Shown here: piece after piece, positions 1-6,568 of the stretch
Layout: every line of letters starts with the position of its first letter
Position numbering within the stretch: position 1 is the stretch's first letter
Assembly (NCBI GenBank): GCA_018725345.1
Contig: QLUI01000104.1
Location: forward strand, 1-6,568
Reading direction: 5' to 3'
Origin: Bacillota bacterium
GTDB taxonomy: Bacteria > Bacillota > Dethiobacteria > Dethiobacterales > Dethiobacteraceae
Length of the DNA: 6,568 bases
Position numbers and translations under genes: made by a program
Notes under the pieces: model-generated
What the model was told of the DNA's origin: nothing
The model's input: only the letters and a program-made list of their open reading frames with translations
Databases searched by the model: none

Positions 1-64
1 ATGCAGGATAACGTCTGATTCAATTTTTTTAGCCAAAAAATAGCAAGGATAACGCGGTTATTAT

Positions 65-94
65 TTGACACAACCTCTGGCGATGTAGGATAAT
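65..94 (+). promoter_or_regulatory. Candidate sigma-A-type promoter for the DUF512-der-plsY-gpsA cluster
   Basis: A perfect -35 hexamer TTGACA (65-70) is followed, after an 18-nt spacer, by GATAAT (89-94), which matches the -10 consensus at five of six positions. Transcription would start near position 101 and leave a leader of roughly 25 nt before the first ATG at 125. A second GATAAT at 95-100 is too far from the -35 box (24 nt). T- and A-runs at 24-40 lie upstream and could act as an A/T-rich upstream element, which is inference. A short inverted repeat, ATAAC-GCG-GTTAT (49-61), sits just upstream of the -35 box. No other equally good promoter was noticed inside the tightly packed cluster, so this one could serve all four genes. 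Confidence 0.55.
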
Positions 95-124
95 GATAAT
101 GGTAGCGTAAAAGTAGGTGCGTAT

Positions 125-1441
125 ATGTTGCGGAGCAAGCAGGTGGAGAGAGTAGAAGCGGGATCGATTGCCGCAGAACTAAAGATTGGCCATGGCGACG
201 AAATCATTGCCATAGACGACATGGAGCCGTTAGATATACTGGACTGGCGTTTGGCGGAATCTGGCGAGGAACTTGTGCTGACTGTCAGGCAGACTGACGG
301 TGAACTTGCGGTTTATGAGATTGAAAAAGATTATGATGAGCCACTGGGGATTGTTTTTTCCTTACCTACGCTGGATCGCGTCCGCTCTTGCCAAAACCGG
401 TGTGTTTTTTGTTTTATAGACCAAATGCCGGAAGCGATGCGCGAAACGCTTTATATTAAAGATGATGACTATCGACTGTCTTTCTTGTCTGGCAGCTATA
501 TTACGCTTACAAATCTACTGGAAGAAGATATTAAGCGGATTGAATCTTTAAACTTGGCTCCTCTATATGTTTCGGTTCATACCACAAACCCTCACTTGCG
601 CAAAAATATCATGAACAATTCCGAAGCAGGAGAGATTTTGCCGTTGCTTACGCGTTTAGCACAAACTGGTATTACTTTTCATGTTCAGGTGGTACTTTGC
701 CCGGGATTAAATGACGGGCAGGAATTAGAGAGAACGATTGAGGAGCTTTACTCGCTTTCCCCTGCAGTAAAAAGCTTGGCAGTAGTTCCTGTGGGGCTTA
801 CCGGCCACCGCGATGGTTTGTATCCATTAGATCCCGTCAACCGGATTCAAGCACATTTTGTGTTGGAGCAGATCAGTCGTTGGCAGCAAAAATGTTTGGC
901 TGAACAAGGAACGCGCTTTGTTTTTGCTGCTGATGAATTCTTCGTAACAGCAGGCAAAGAGATCCCGACCGCTACGTATTACGAAGACTATCTTCAATTG
1001 GAAAACGGCGTTGGATTAGTGCGACTGCTTTTAAACGATTGGAATACTTGGCTTAATAAACTGCCCAGCAAGGCAGGCAAACAGATTTCCGCCACAGTGA
1101 TAACAGGTGAATCTGCAGTAAAGTATCTGCAACCGATGATTGAATACCTCAATAGTATTGATGGTGTGGAATTGACGCTAGTATCGGTAGAAAACCATTT
1201 TTTTGGCGGACATGTAACTGTAACCGGTTTGTTGACCTATTATGATATAACAAGAAAGCTGAACAGGGAGAATGTTAAGAAACGGCTTTATCTCCCGGCA
1301 GTGATCTTAAAAGAGGGCAAAGAACACTTTTTGGACGGGTATACAATAAATGATCTCGCTTCGGTGCTAGAGACTGACATCCGGGTTGTTGAAAACCTAA
1401 GTCAGTTTCTTGCCGATTTGTTTGAGACTGAAATGAGGTGA
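125..1441 (+). CDS. DUF512 family protein, radical-SAM-like iron-sulfur protein with PDZ-like N-terminus
   Basis: The 438-residue product has the full layout of the DUF512 family. A PDZ-like segment spans residues 5-55 (GSIAAELKIGHGDEIIAI region). A radical-SAM-type cysteine motif CX3CX2C follows (C89, C93, C96, in SCQNRCVFCF), then the conserved KDDDYRLSFL stretch (112-121). The DUF512 portion covers roughly residues 220-435, including the VPVGLTGHRDGLYP (221-234), ADEFF (269-273), QLENGVGLVR (291-300) and FFGGHVTVTGLL (359-370) motifs. The cysteines imply a 4Fe-4S cluster and probably SAM chemistry, but the family has no established reaction and I assign none. The start at ATG 125 has a TAGGTG Shine-Dalgarno (114-119) at normal spacing and leaves a complete PDZ-like fold. 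The gene ends 4 nt before der, and its last codons contain der's ribosome-binding site, so the two are likely co-transcribed and coupled. No truncation is visible. Confidence 0.9.
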   Translation: MLRSKQVERVEAGSIAAELKIGHGDEIIAIDDMEPLDILDWRLAESGEELVLTVRQTDGELAVYEIEKDYDEPLGIVFSLPTLDRVRSCQNRCVFCFIDQMPEAMRETLYIKDDDYRLSFLSGSYITLTNLLEEDIKRIESLNLAPLYVSVHTTNPHLRKNIMNNSEAGEILPLLTRLAQTGITFHVQVVLCPGLNDGQELERTIEELYSLSPAVKSLAVVPVGLTGHRDGLYPLDPVNRIQAHFVLEQISRWQQKCLAEQGTRFVFAADEFFVTAGKEIPTATYYEDYLQLENGVGLVRLLLNDWNTWLNKLPSKAGKQISATVITGESAVKYLQPMIEYLNSIDGVELTLVSVENHFFGGHVTVTGLLTYYDITRKLNRENVKKRLYLPAVILKEGKEHFLDGYTINDLASVLETDIRVVENLSQFLADLFETEMR

Positions 1442-1445
1442 CCAG

Positions 1446-2771
1446 ATGCCTTTACCGGTAGTAGCGATTGTGGGGCGTCCAAATGTTGGTAAATCAACTA
1501 TGTTTAATAGGTTGATTCAGAAAAGAGTAGCAATTGAAGAAAGCACCCCTGGCGTAACACGTGACCGGATTTATGGCCGTGTTGAATGGACAGGCAGCGA
1601 ATTCTGGCTAATAGATACCGGTGGCTTGACTTTCGAAGAAGACAAGATCTCTCAGGAAATTTTCCGCCAAGTAAAAATGGCTCTGGGTGAGGCCAATCTG
1701 ATTATTTTCCTTGTAGATGTACGGAGCGGCCCGGTCTTCTTAGACTTTGAAATTGCTGACATGCTGCGAAAAAATGAAAAACCGGTTATTCTGGTCGCCA
1801 ATAAGGCGGAGTCGTCGGAACCAGCTGCAAGCATTGCTGAATTTTATGCGCTCGGCTTAGGTGAACCTTATCCCATATCTGCTTCGCATGGCTTGGGAAC
1901 CGGAGATTTGTTGGATGAAATTAAAAAGTGCTTACCTCCGGGAGAAATTCCGAAAGGAAATGAGGATTTGCTCAGGGTGGCTATCGTTGGCCGTCCCAAT
2001 GTAGGAAAATCATCCTTGGTCAATAAAATTGCCGGTACGGAGCGGGTTATTGTTACCGATATCCCCGGTACCACGAGAGACTCCATTGATTTGTTGATTG
2101 AACAGAATGGGCGTCGCTATCTTTTTGTTGACACCGCGGGCATCCGACGGAAAAGCAAAGTCGAAGAAGCGGTTGAATATTATTCTGTACTGCGTTCAAT
2201 CCGCGCAGCAGAAAGTGCCGATGTAGTACTCATGTTGCTTGATGCTGCCGAAGAAATATCTGAACAGGATAAGCGGATTGCGGGGATTGCTCACGAAGCG
2301 GGACGAGCCACGATTCTTGTGGTTAACAAGTGGGATAAAGTAGAAAAAGATGAAAAAACAATGGAAGTCTTCCGGGAGAAAATCAGAAAAGAATTGGCTT
2401 ACTTGACTTATGCTCCTATTCTGTTTATATCCGCCTTAACAGGGCAGCGGGTTCAGCGACTTTACGAATTGATTGATTATGTGGCAGAACAGCATGCCAT
2501 GCGCGTAAAAACTTCCCGCCTCAACGAGCTGCTGGAAGACGCCACAGCTGTTGTACCGCCTCCTAGCAAAAAAGGAAAACCATTAAAAATTTACTACCTG
2601 ACACAGATAAGAGTTAAGCCGCCTACTTTTGTCGTGATCGTAAACGACCCGCAACTTGCTCATTTTTCTTATCTGCGCTTTTTAGAGAATAAGCTTAGAG
2701 AGGGATACGGTTTTGAAGGCACACCTATTAGGATTCTGGTGAGGAAGAAAACCAAGAAGGAGGATAGCTGA
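1446..2771 (+). CDS. der: Ribosome biogenesis GTPase Der (EngA), tandem GTPase domains
   Basis: Der is an essential GTPase that acts in late assembly of the 50S ribosomal subunit. The 441-residue product has the usual length and architecture. GTPase domain 1 shows its P-loop GRPNVGKST at 10-18, TPGVTRD at 34-40 and DTGG at 57-60. GTPase domain 2 shows GRPNVGKSS at 182-190, PGTTRD at 207-212, DTAG at 229-232, NKWD at 294-297 and SAL at 329-331. A C-terminal KH-like domain spans about 350-436 and ends in a basic lysine-rich tail. In domain 1 the G4 motif reads NKAE (119-122) where NKxD is the general consensus; I recall the same Glu variant in some natural Der proteins, so loss of function is not implied. 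GAGGTGA (1435-1441), overlapping the upstream stop codon, is a strong Shine-Dalgarno 4 nt before the ATG. The TGA stop overlaps the plsY start by one base. Confidence 0.98.
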   Translation: MPLPVVAIVGRPNVGKSTMFNRLIQKRVAIEESTPGVTRDRIYGRVEWTGSEFWLIDTGGLTFEEDKISQEIFRQVKMALGEANLIIFLVDVRSGPVFLDFEIADMLRKNEKPVILVANKAESSEPAASIAEFYALGLGEPYPISASHGLGTGDLLDEIKKCLPPGEIPKGNEDLLRVAIVGRPNVGKSSLVNKIAGTERVIVTDIPGTTRDSIDLLIEQNGRRYLFVDTAGIRRKSKVEEAVEYYSVLRSIRAAESADVVLMLLDAAEEISEQDKRIAGIAHEAGRATILVVNKWDKVEKDEKTMEVFREKIRKELAYLTYAPILFISALTGQRVQRLYELIDYVAEQHAMRVKTSRLNELLEDATAVVPPPSKKGKPLKIYYLTQIRVKPPTFVVIVNDPQLAHFSYLRFLENKLREGYGFEGTPIRILVRKKTKKEDS

Positions 2772-3397
2772 TGAATATAATCGTCTCGCTTTTAGCCTCC
2801 TATTTAATCGGCTCTCTTTCATTTGGTTACATGGCAGGTAAACTTCTTCGCGGCATTGATATTCGTCAGCATGGCAGCGGAAATACAGGCACCACTAATA
2901 TACAGCGCACGCTTGGTACCGCTCCGGCCATTATTGTTTTGCTGTTGGATATTGGCAAAGGGTTGGCTGCTGTGTTGCTGGCAAGAGCGCTTACTGGCGC
3001 TCCCGGCGTGGAAATGCTGGCCGGAGTGCTGTCAGTGTTGGGACACAACTGGCCTTTGTTTCACCGTTTTAAGGGAGGTCGTGGTATTGCTACCAGCATT
3101 GGCGTTCTGATAGGCTTGGCTTGGCAGGTGCTTTTAATTGCTGTAGCAGTCGGGATAATCATTATAGCTGTAACACGTTATGTTTCGTTGGGTTCTATCA
3201 TAGGAGTTCTTCTAGTCCCGATACTAATGGTCACTTTTGACTTGCCGACACTGCATATTCTTTTTGGCACAGTGCTGGCCGTTTTTGCAATCTGGCGGCA
3301 TCGCCAGAATATCTCGCGTCTGCTGGCTGGGACGGAAAACAAGCTGGGAGGAAAGACAGCTTTAGTTAAGAGAGAAAAAAAGGTGAATGAGCGATGA
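2771..3397 (+). CDS. plsY: Acyl-phosphate:glycerol-3-phosphate acyltransferase PlsY
   Basis: PlsY is an integral membrane enzyme that transfers an acyl chain from acyl-phosphate (made by PlsX) to sn-glycerol-3-phosphate. This gives lysophosphatidic acid, the first acylation in bacterial phospholipid synthesis. The 208-residue length is typical. All family motifs are visible: GSLSFGYMAGK (14-24) with DIRQHGSGNTGTTN (30-43), the glycine-rich GHNWPLFHRFKGGRG (91-105), and HRQNISRLLAGTENKLG (177-193) near the C-terminus. Hydrophobic segments at about 2-20, 52-72, 107-135, 138-156 and 159-175 agree with a multi-pass protein, followed by a short basic tail. The start is set by a near-perfect AAGGAGG (2757-2763) and the TGATG overlap with the der stop, which suggests translational coupling. 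The next gene, gpsA, makes its substrate glycerol-3-phosphate, which supports the assignment. Confidence 0.97.
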   Translation: MNIIVSLLASYLIGSLSFGYMAGKLLRGIDIRQHGSGNTGTTNIQRTLGTAPAIIVLLLDIGKGLAAVLLARALTGAPGVEMLAGVLSVLGHNWPLFHRFKGGRGIATSIGVLIGLAWQVLLIAVAVGIIIIAVTRYVSLGSIIGVLLVPILMVTFDLPTLHILFGTVLAVFAIWRHRQNISRLLAGTENKLGGKTALVKREKKVNER

Positions 3398-4419
3398 AAA
3401 AGGTTGCAGTTATCGGAGCAGGGAGTTGGGGTACGGCCCTGACACTACCCTTGGCAGAAAACTGCCCTCAAGTTGATTTGTGGGTACGACGGTTTGAGTT
3501 GTGCCGTTCTATCCAGGAAGCCGGGATAAACCAGGATTATCTTCCGGGAGTTAGGATTCCCGCAAATGTAACGGTTACCTCTGATTTAGAAGCTGCCATC
3601 AGCGGCAAAGATGTGCTCGTACTGGTAGTGCCCTCTCACAACGTACGAACCATGGCTCGGCAAATTGCACCGTTTCTTAAAAAAGATACCATTATCATTA
3701 ATTGCGCCAAAGGTATGGAAGAAGATACTCTGCTACGGATTTCAGAAATATTGCTGGAGGAATTACCTCACTGTCGGCCGGCTGTGTTATCCGGGCCAAA
3801 TCATGCGGAAGAAGTGGGACGCATGATTCCCTCAGCTACGGTTGTGTCTGCTCACACTAAAGCAGTGGCGGAAATAGTCCAAGATTTGTTTATGACATCC
3901 TTTTTCCGTGTGTATACAAATCCTGATTTTCTCGGTGTGGAAATAAGTGGCGCCTTAAAAAATGTGATTGCTCTGGGAGCAGGAATTTCTGACGGTTTAG
4001 GTTTTGGTGATAATACTAAGGCTGCCCTAATGACTAGGGGACTTTCGGAAATTGCTAGGTTAGGCCTGAAAATGGGAGCCAATCCTTTGACATTTGCCGG
4101 CCTTGCAGGGATAGGAGATCTGGTGGTGACCTGTACTTCAAATCATAGCCGTAACCGCAATCTTGGCATAGAGTTGGGCATGGGGCATAAGCTTCAAGAA
4201 GTCCTTGCCGAAATGCGCATGGTAGCTGAAGGGGTGCGTACTACCCGCGCTGCCTGGCAGCTTGCCAAACTGCATGGCGAGGAAATGCCGATTACAGAGC
4301 AGGTTTATGAAGTTCTCTTTAATCTCAAGAATCCGCGCCAGGCTGTGGAAGATTTAATGAGACGCGGCCGCAGGCACGAAATGGAAGAAATTGTTTCAGA
4401 CAAATGCCAAGCATGGTGA
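3394..4419 (+). CDS. gpsA: NAD(P)+-dependent glycerol-3-phosphate dehydrogenase GpsA
   Basis: GpsA is a cytoplasmic enzyme that reduces dihydroxyacetone phosphate to sn-glycerol-3-phosphate, the backbone for phospholipids and the substrate of PlsY encoded just upstream. The 341-residue product has the normal family length. It has an N-terminal Rossmann nucleotide-binding loop GAGSWGTA (8-15), then CAKGME (104-109) and SGPNHAEEV (133-141). The catalytic lysine segment is GALKNVIALGAGI (186-198; K189), followed by FGDNTKAALMTRGL (204-217) and the substrate-site stretch GLAGIGDLVVTCTS (236-249) with SRNRNLG (252-258). The C-terminal part (about 180-335) is the usual helical dehydrogenase domain. 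The ATG overlaps the plsY stop by 4 nt (ATGA), with AGGTGA at 3381-3386 as Shine-Dalgarno. The gene is intact. The sequence directly downstream holds a spoIVA fragment, as expected from gpsA-spoIVA synteny in spore-formers. Confidence 0.98.
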   Translation: MKKVAVIGAGSWGTALTLPLAENCPQVDLWVRRFELCRSIQEAGINQDYLPGVRIPANVTVTSDLEAAISGKDVLVLVVPSHNVRTMARQIAPFLKKDTIIINCAKGMEEDTLLRISEILLEELPHCRPAVLSGPNHAEEVGRMIPSATVVSAHTKAVAEIVQDLFMTSFFRVYTNPDFLGVEISGALKNVIALGAGISDGLGFGDNTKAALMTRGLSEIARLGLKMGANPLTFAGLAGIGDLVVTCTSNHSRNRNLGIELGMGHKLQEVLAEMRMVAEGVRTTRAAWQLAKLHGEEMPITEQVYEVLFNLKNPRQAVEDLMRRGRRHEMEEIVSDKCQAW

Positions 4420-4461
4420 GATATTCCGCTAGATAATTAAGGACAGTAAAACACTCTATAA

Positions 4462-4758
4462 GCAAGCGCTCCTTCGCTGCATATCATCCGCGTTGATGTA
4501 AGGTCAGAATTTGCTCCTACCGTTGGTACAGAAAAGCAAAGCGAAGAACTGGTCAATTACATTATGGATGAATTTGAGGAAAATCCGGAAAAAATCTGGA
4601 AATCTGATATCTTTGGCAAATCGCTTCATGCCCTGGTTAAGGAAGGTATCGGCGCAAAGCTAGGAAACATGCCACCAAATGCTCAAGATAAATTGCGCGA
4701 AACCTTGGAGAAAATCATCAATGAAGGAAGTGGCGGGCTGATTGCTATAATTCTTTAA
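4462..4758 (+). pseudogene. spoIVA: C-terminal remnant of stage IV sporulation protein A (SpoIVA)
   Basis: An open frame from just after an in-frame TAA (4459-4461) to TAA (4756-4758) encodes about 98 residues matching my recollection of the C-terminal end of SpoIVA. It begins ASAPSLHIIRVDV, continues through GTEKQSEELVNY, FEENPEKIW and IFGKSLHALVKEG, and ends INEGSGGLIAIIL. SpoIVA is a Walker-type ATPase that polymerises on the forespore surface and anchors the spore coat; its C-terminal region is the part linked to forespore-membrane and SpoVM targeting. The usual protein is about 490 residues, so the whole ATPase domain is missing. Between gpsA and the fragment only 42 nt remain, with in-frame stops at 4447 and 4459. 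The first ATG (4564) would make 64 residues, starts in the middle of the homology and has no convincing Shine-Dalgarno. No frameshift or stop breaks the retained part, which suggests a recent deletion, retained use, or an assembly error. Confidence 0.85.
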
Positions 4759-4820
4759 AAGGGAAAGCAGTTTCAAGGTCTTCGATTACACTTTGAGCTG
4801 CAAAAATGAAATAATTTATC

Positions 4821-4858
4821 AAAGGGTGTGGAATCGCTACCGGTTTCGCGTCCTTTTT
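4821..4858 (+). terminator. Rho-independent terminator ending the + strand cluster
   Basis: Arms 4821-4836 and 4841-4856 form an uninterrupted 16-bp stem with a four-base CTAC loop (4837-4840) when read as + strand RNA. The right arm runs into a T tract (4854-4858, then ATTT). Five of the 16 pairs are G-U wobbles (4826/4851, 4827/4850, 4829/4848, 4831/4846, 4834/4843). On the - strand those become A-C mismatches, so the hairpin should work mainly for + strand transcripts. It lies 63 nt after the spoIVA remnant stop and upstream of the convergent gene's end, where the terminator of the original operon would be expected. Confidence 0.8.
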
Positions 4859-4903
4859 ATTTCGATTCAAATGATTATTTTGCCCAGGATAGGACGCACA
4901 GAA

Positions 4904-6568
4904 TTAAAGTTTGCCGCTGCGCAAGATGGCAAAAAGCAACCAGACTGCCATGACTCCTGCCAAGATAAAGCCTGCTTCAATAATCGGTAACCGCCAAAGC
5001 AGCGTTTCCCCGGTGATACTGACGACCAGAGCGGAACCAATAATCAGTCCCCCCATAATCATGCTGAAAGAGAGTAGGATAATGCTGAATGAAATTCGGT
5101 TTATCTGTTTATCCAAATGTGAGAATAGCTTGTCTAGGTCAGGGTAGTTTAGTTGGAGCGGGAAGCCTTCAGCGTAAGTATGTTCAAAAATTTCGTCTAG
5201 ACGCCGTGGCAGGGAAAAGAAAAATGCAGCGGCTTCAGAGCCCTGCTCGGTCAGTGTCTCGCGAAAAGCAGCCAAGGAAAGGCGCTCAAGTGCCAATCGT
5301 CTAGCATATGGTTTTAGTAATTCAATTAGTTTAAGTTCCGGCGCTAGTTCTTCTATTACTCCTTCTAGCGTCATTATCGTTTTGCCAAGCAGGGTAAATT
5401 CTGCGGGAATGCGAATTTGATGCTCAAAGGCTAAGGCAAAAATCTCCCGAACCGCTCTCCCTAAGTTGATTTTACTCAGAGGGAGATCCAAATATTTTTC
5501 CATCAGCCGTTCAACGTCATGGCGGAGCGCTTTGCGATCTACCCGCCGGGATACAAAGCCAATCTCAGTCAGTGATGAAACAAGCAGGTGTGCATTGCCA
5601 TTGACCATGCCAATCAGGAGGCGGGTGAATTGTCGGCGGCGTTTGCCTTGCATTTTGCCGACGATGCCAAAATCCATGAAAACCAAACGTCCGTCGTCGG
5701 TAACAGCCAAGTTGCCGGGGTGAGGGTCGGCATGGAAGAATCCGCGGACAAAGATTTGTTCAAACATAACATCGATTAACCGGGCAGCGATTTGCGCACA
5801 GTTGTGACCGGCTGCGGTCAGATTGTCCGGCTGGTTAAGCTTGATGCCATTTACTTTCTCCATCGTCAAAACGGCGGAGGATGTCTGTGCAGTATAAATG
5901 CGGGGGATAACAAGATCCCGTCTGAGCAGCATGTTTTCTCGGATTTGGGCCGCATTTTCTGCCTCATTGCAAAAATCCAGCTCCTCCCTGGTAGCACGCT
6001 GCATTTCCAGTACCACATCGCTTGCGCGGTAGACTTTTCCCCATAATGTATGGCGGTCGGCAAAACGAGCAGCCTCCAGCAGGATTTCCAAGTCGGTTTC
6101 CATCTGCGCAGCGATTTGAGGACGGCGGATCTTGACTACCACTTCAGTGCCGTCCAGCATCCGGGCAGCATGAACCTGCCCGATGGAAGCAGCTGCCAAT
6201 GGCTCAGTAGAAAATTCTGCGTAAATCTCGGTCAAAGGACGACCCAGTTCTTGTTCGATGATTGCGGCTACTTCAGCAAAAGGGAAAGGAGGCACATCGT
6301 CCTGCAGCCGTGAAAGCTCCTCGATCAGATCGCGTGGCACTAAATCAGGACGAGTGGAGAGCAGTTGTCCGAATTTGACAAAGGTAGAGCCAAGATCGAG
6401 TAAAAGCAGACGCAGGCGCTGAGCGCGGGATAAGTGTAGCAGAACACGCTCGTTTTCAGGAGTGCGCCGGACGGTAGGGAGATAACCGGTGAGGCCCAGT
6501 TGAGTCAAGATATGGCCGAAGCCGTGACGTGCCACGCTGCGGACAATCTGTCGGTAACGTTTCAAGTG
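4904..6568 (-). CDS. ABC1/UbiB (AarF) family atypical protein-kinase-like membrane protein, start possibly outside the window
   Basis: At least 553 residues of an ABC1/UbiB-family protein run from the window edge to TAA at 4906-4904. Counting from the TTG at 6565, visible motifs are the family-specific KxGQ (KFGQ, 64-67), the alanine-rich nucleotide loop AAASIGQVH (124-132), the invariant lysine in VVVKIRRP (K145), the HADPHPGN catalytic segment (278-285) and the metal-binding DFG (298-300). Two hydrophobic helices at about 491-517 and 527-548 make a C-terminal membrane anchor, as in UbiB/Coq8 proteins. Family members studied elsewhere support quinone synthesis through ATPase or kinase-like activity; this one's substrate and pathway are unknown, and I do not assign ubiB. 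The frame stays open through 6568 and the only start in view is TTG, with just one codon visible upstream of it, so the true start may lie beyond the edge. It converges on the + strand cluster and is a separate transcription unit. Confidence 0.92.
   Translation of the reverse strand, partial: HLKRYRQIVRSVARHGFGHILTQLGLTGYLPTVRRTPENERVLLHLSRAQRLRLLLLDLGSTFVKFGQLLSTRPDLVPRDLIEELSRLQDDVPPFPFAEVAAIIEQELGRPLTEIYAEFSTEPLAAASIGQVHAARMLDGTEVVVKIRRPQIAAQMETDLEILLEAARFADRHTLWGKVYRASDVVLEMQRATREELDFCNEAENAAQIRENMLLRRDLVIPRIYTAQTSSAVLTMEKVNGIKLNQPDNLTAAGHNCAQIAARLIDVMFEQIFVRGFFHADPHPGNLAVTDDGRLVFMDFGIVGKMQGKRRRQFTRLLIGMVNGNAHLLVSSLTEIGFVSRRVDRKALRHDVERLMEKYLDLPLSKINLGRAVREIFALAFEHQIRIPAEFTLLGKTIMTLEGVIEELAPELKLIELLKPYARRLALERLSLAAFRETLTEQGSEAAAFFFSLPRRLDEIFEHTYAEGFPLQLNYPDLDKLFSHLDKQINRISFSIILLSFSMIMGGLIIGSALVVSITGETLLWRLPIIEAGFILAGVMAVWLLFAILRSGKL

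Noticed and set aside
24..40. T-run followed by AGCC and an A-run, resembling a hairpin or terminator
   Set aside because: The stem would be only A-T pairs and no G/C-rich arm precedes the T-run, so it is not a credible terminator on either strand.
2..43. Thirteen codons open to a TAG at 41-43, possibly the tail of an upstream gene
   Set aside because: It is too short to recognise and has no family motif; the other two forward frames close within the first 20 bases. It cannot be supported without sequence upstream.
93..110. Five-codon reading frame in the leader (ATG ATA ATG GTA GCG TAA), a possible leader peptide
   Set aside because: It overlaps the predicted -10 box, so most of it would not be transcribed, and it has no ribosome-binding site.
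4564..4758. A stand-alone 64-residue small protein starting at ATG 4564
   Set aside because: SpoIVA-like coding continues in the same frame for about 34 codons upstream of this ATG, and no convincing Shine-Dalgarno precedes it, so it is best read as the inner part of a truncated gene.
4848..4897. Inverted repeat GCGTCCT (4848-4854) and AGGACGC (4891-4897), possible - strand terminator
   Set aside because: Seven base pairs separated by 36 nt, competing with the much stronger 4821-4856 hairpin and with no T tract suitably placed on the - strand.
4793..4990. A 65-codon + strand open frame between the spoIVA remnant and the ABC1 gene
   Set aside because: It spans the terminator hairpin, overlaps the 3' end of the ABC1 gene and its translation shows no recognisable family; it is a chance frame.

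Overview
This 6.6 kb window looks like an ordinary chromosomal housekeeping segment from a Firmicutes-type bacterium. The gene order (DUF512 protein, der, plsY, gpsA, then a SpoIVA fragment) is the der/gpsA/spoIVA neighbourhood known from endospore-forming lineages. Base composition is moderate and Shine-Dalgarno sites are strong. A Negativicutes or Sporomusa-like host is my best guess, but that is inferred from protein flavour and not shown.

Layout. Positions 1-124 are a leader with a good sigma-A-type promoter. Positions 125-4419 are a tight co-directional cluster on the + strand. It holds a DUF512/radical-SAM-like iron-sulfur protein, the double GTPase Der (ribosome assembly), PlsY (acyl-phosphate:glycerol-3-phosphate acyltransferase) and GpsA (glycerol-3-phosphate dehydrogenase). 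Junctions are a 4-nt gap, a 1-nt overlap and a 4-nt overlap, so translational coupling is likely. GpsA makes sn-glycerol-3-phosphate and PlsY acylates it, so these two are consecutive steps of phospholipid synthesis.

Positions 4462-4758 carry a conserved but N-terminally truncated C-terminal piece of SpoIVA, the ATPase that forms the base of the spore coat. About 98 codons remain of a protein normally near 490 residues, preceded by in-frame stops. A strand-directional hairpin terminator (4821-4858) closes the + strand cluster. The convergent - strand gene (4904 to the window edge) encodes an ABC1/UbiB-family atypical kinase-like membrane protein whose true start may lie outside the window.

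I see no mobile element, CRISPR array, RNA gene or defence-like cassette. The item most worth a second look is the spoIVA remnant: either a real deletion in a lineage losing sporulation, a partial duplicate, or an assembly deletion.
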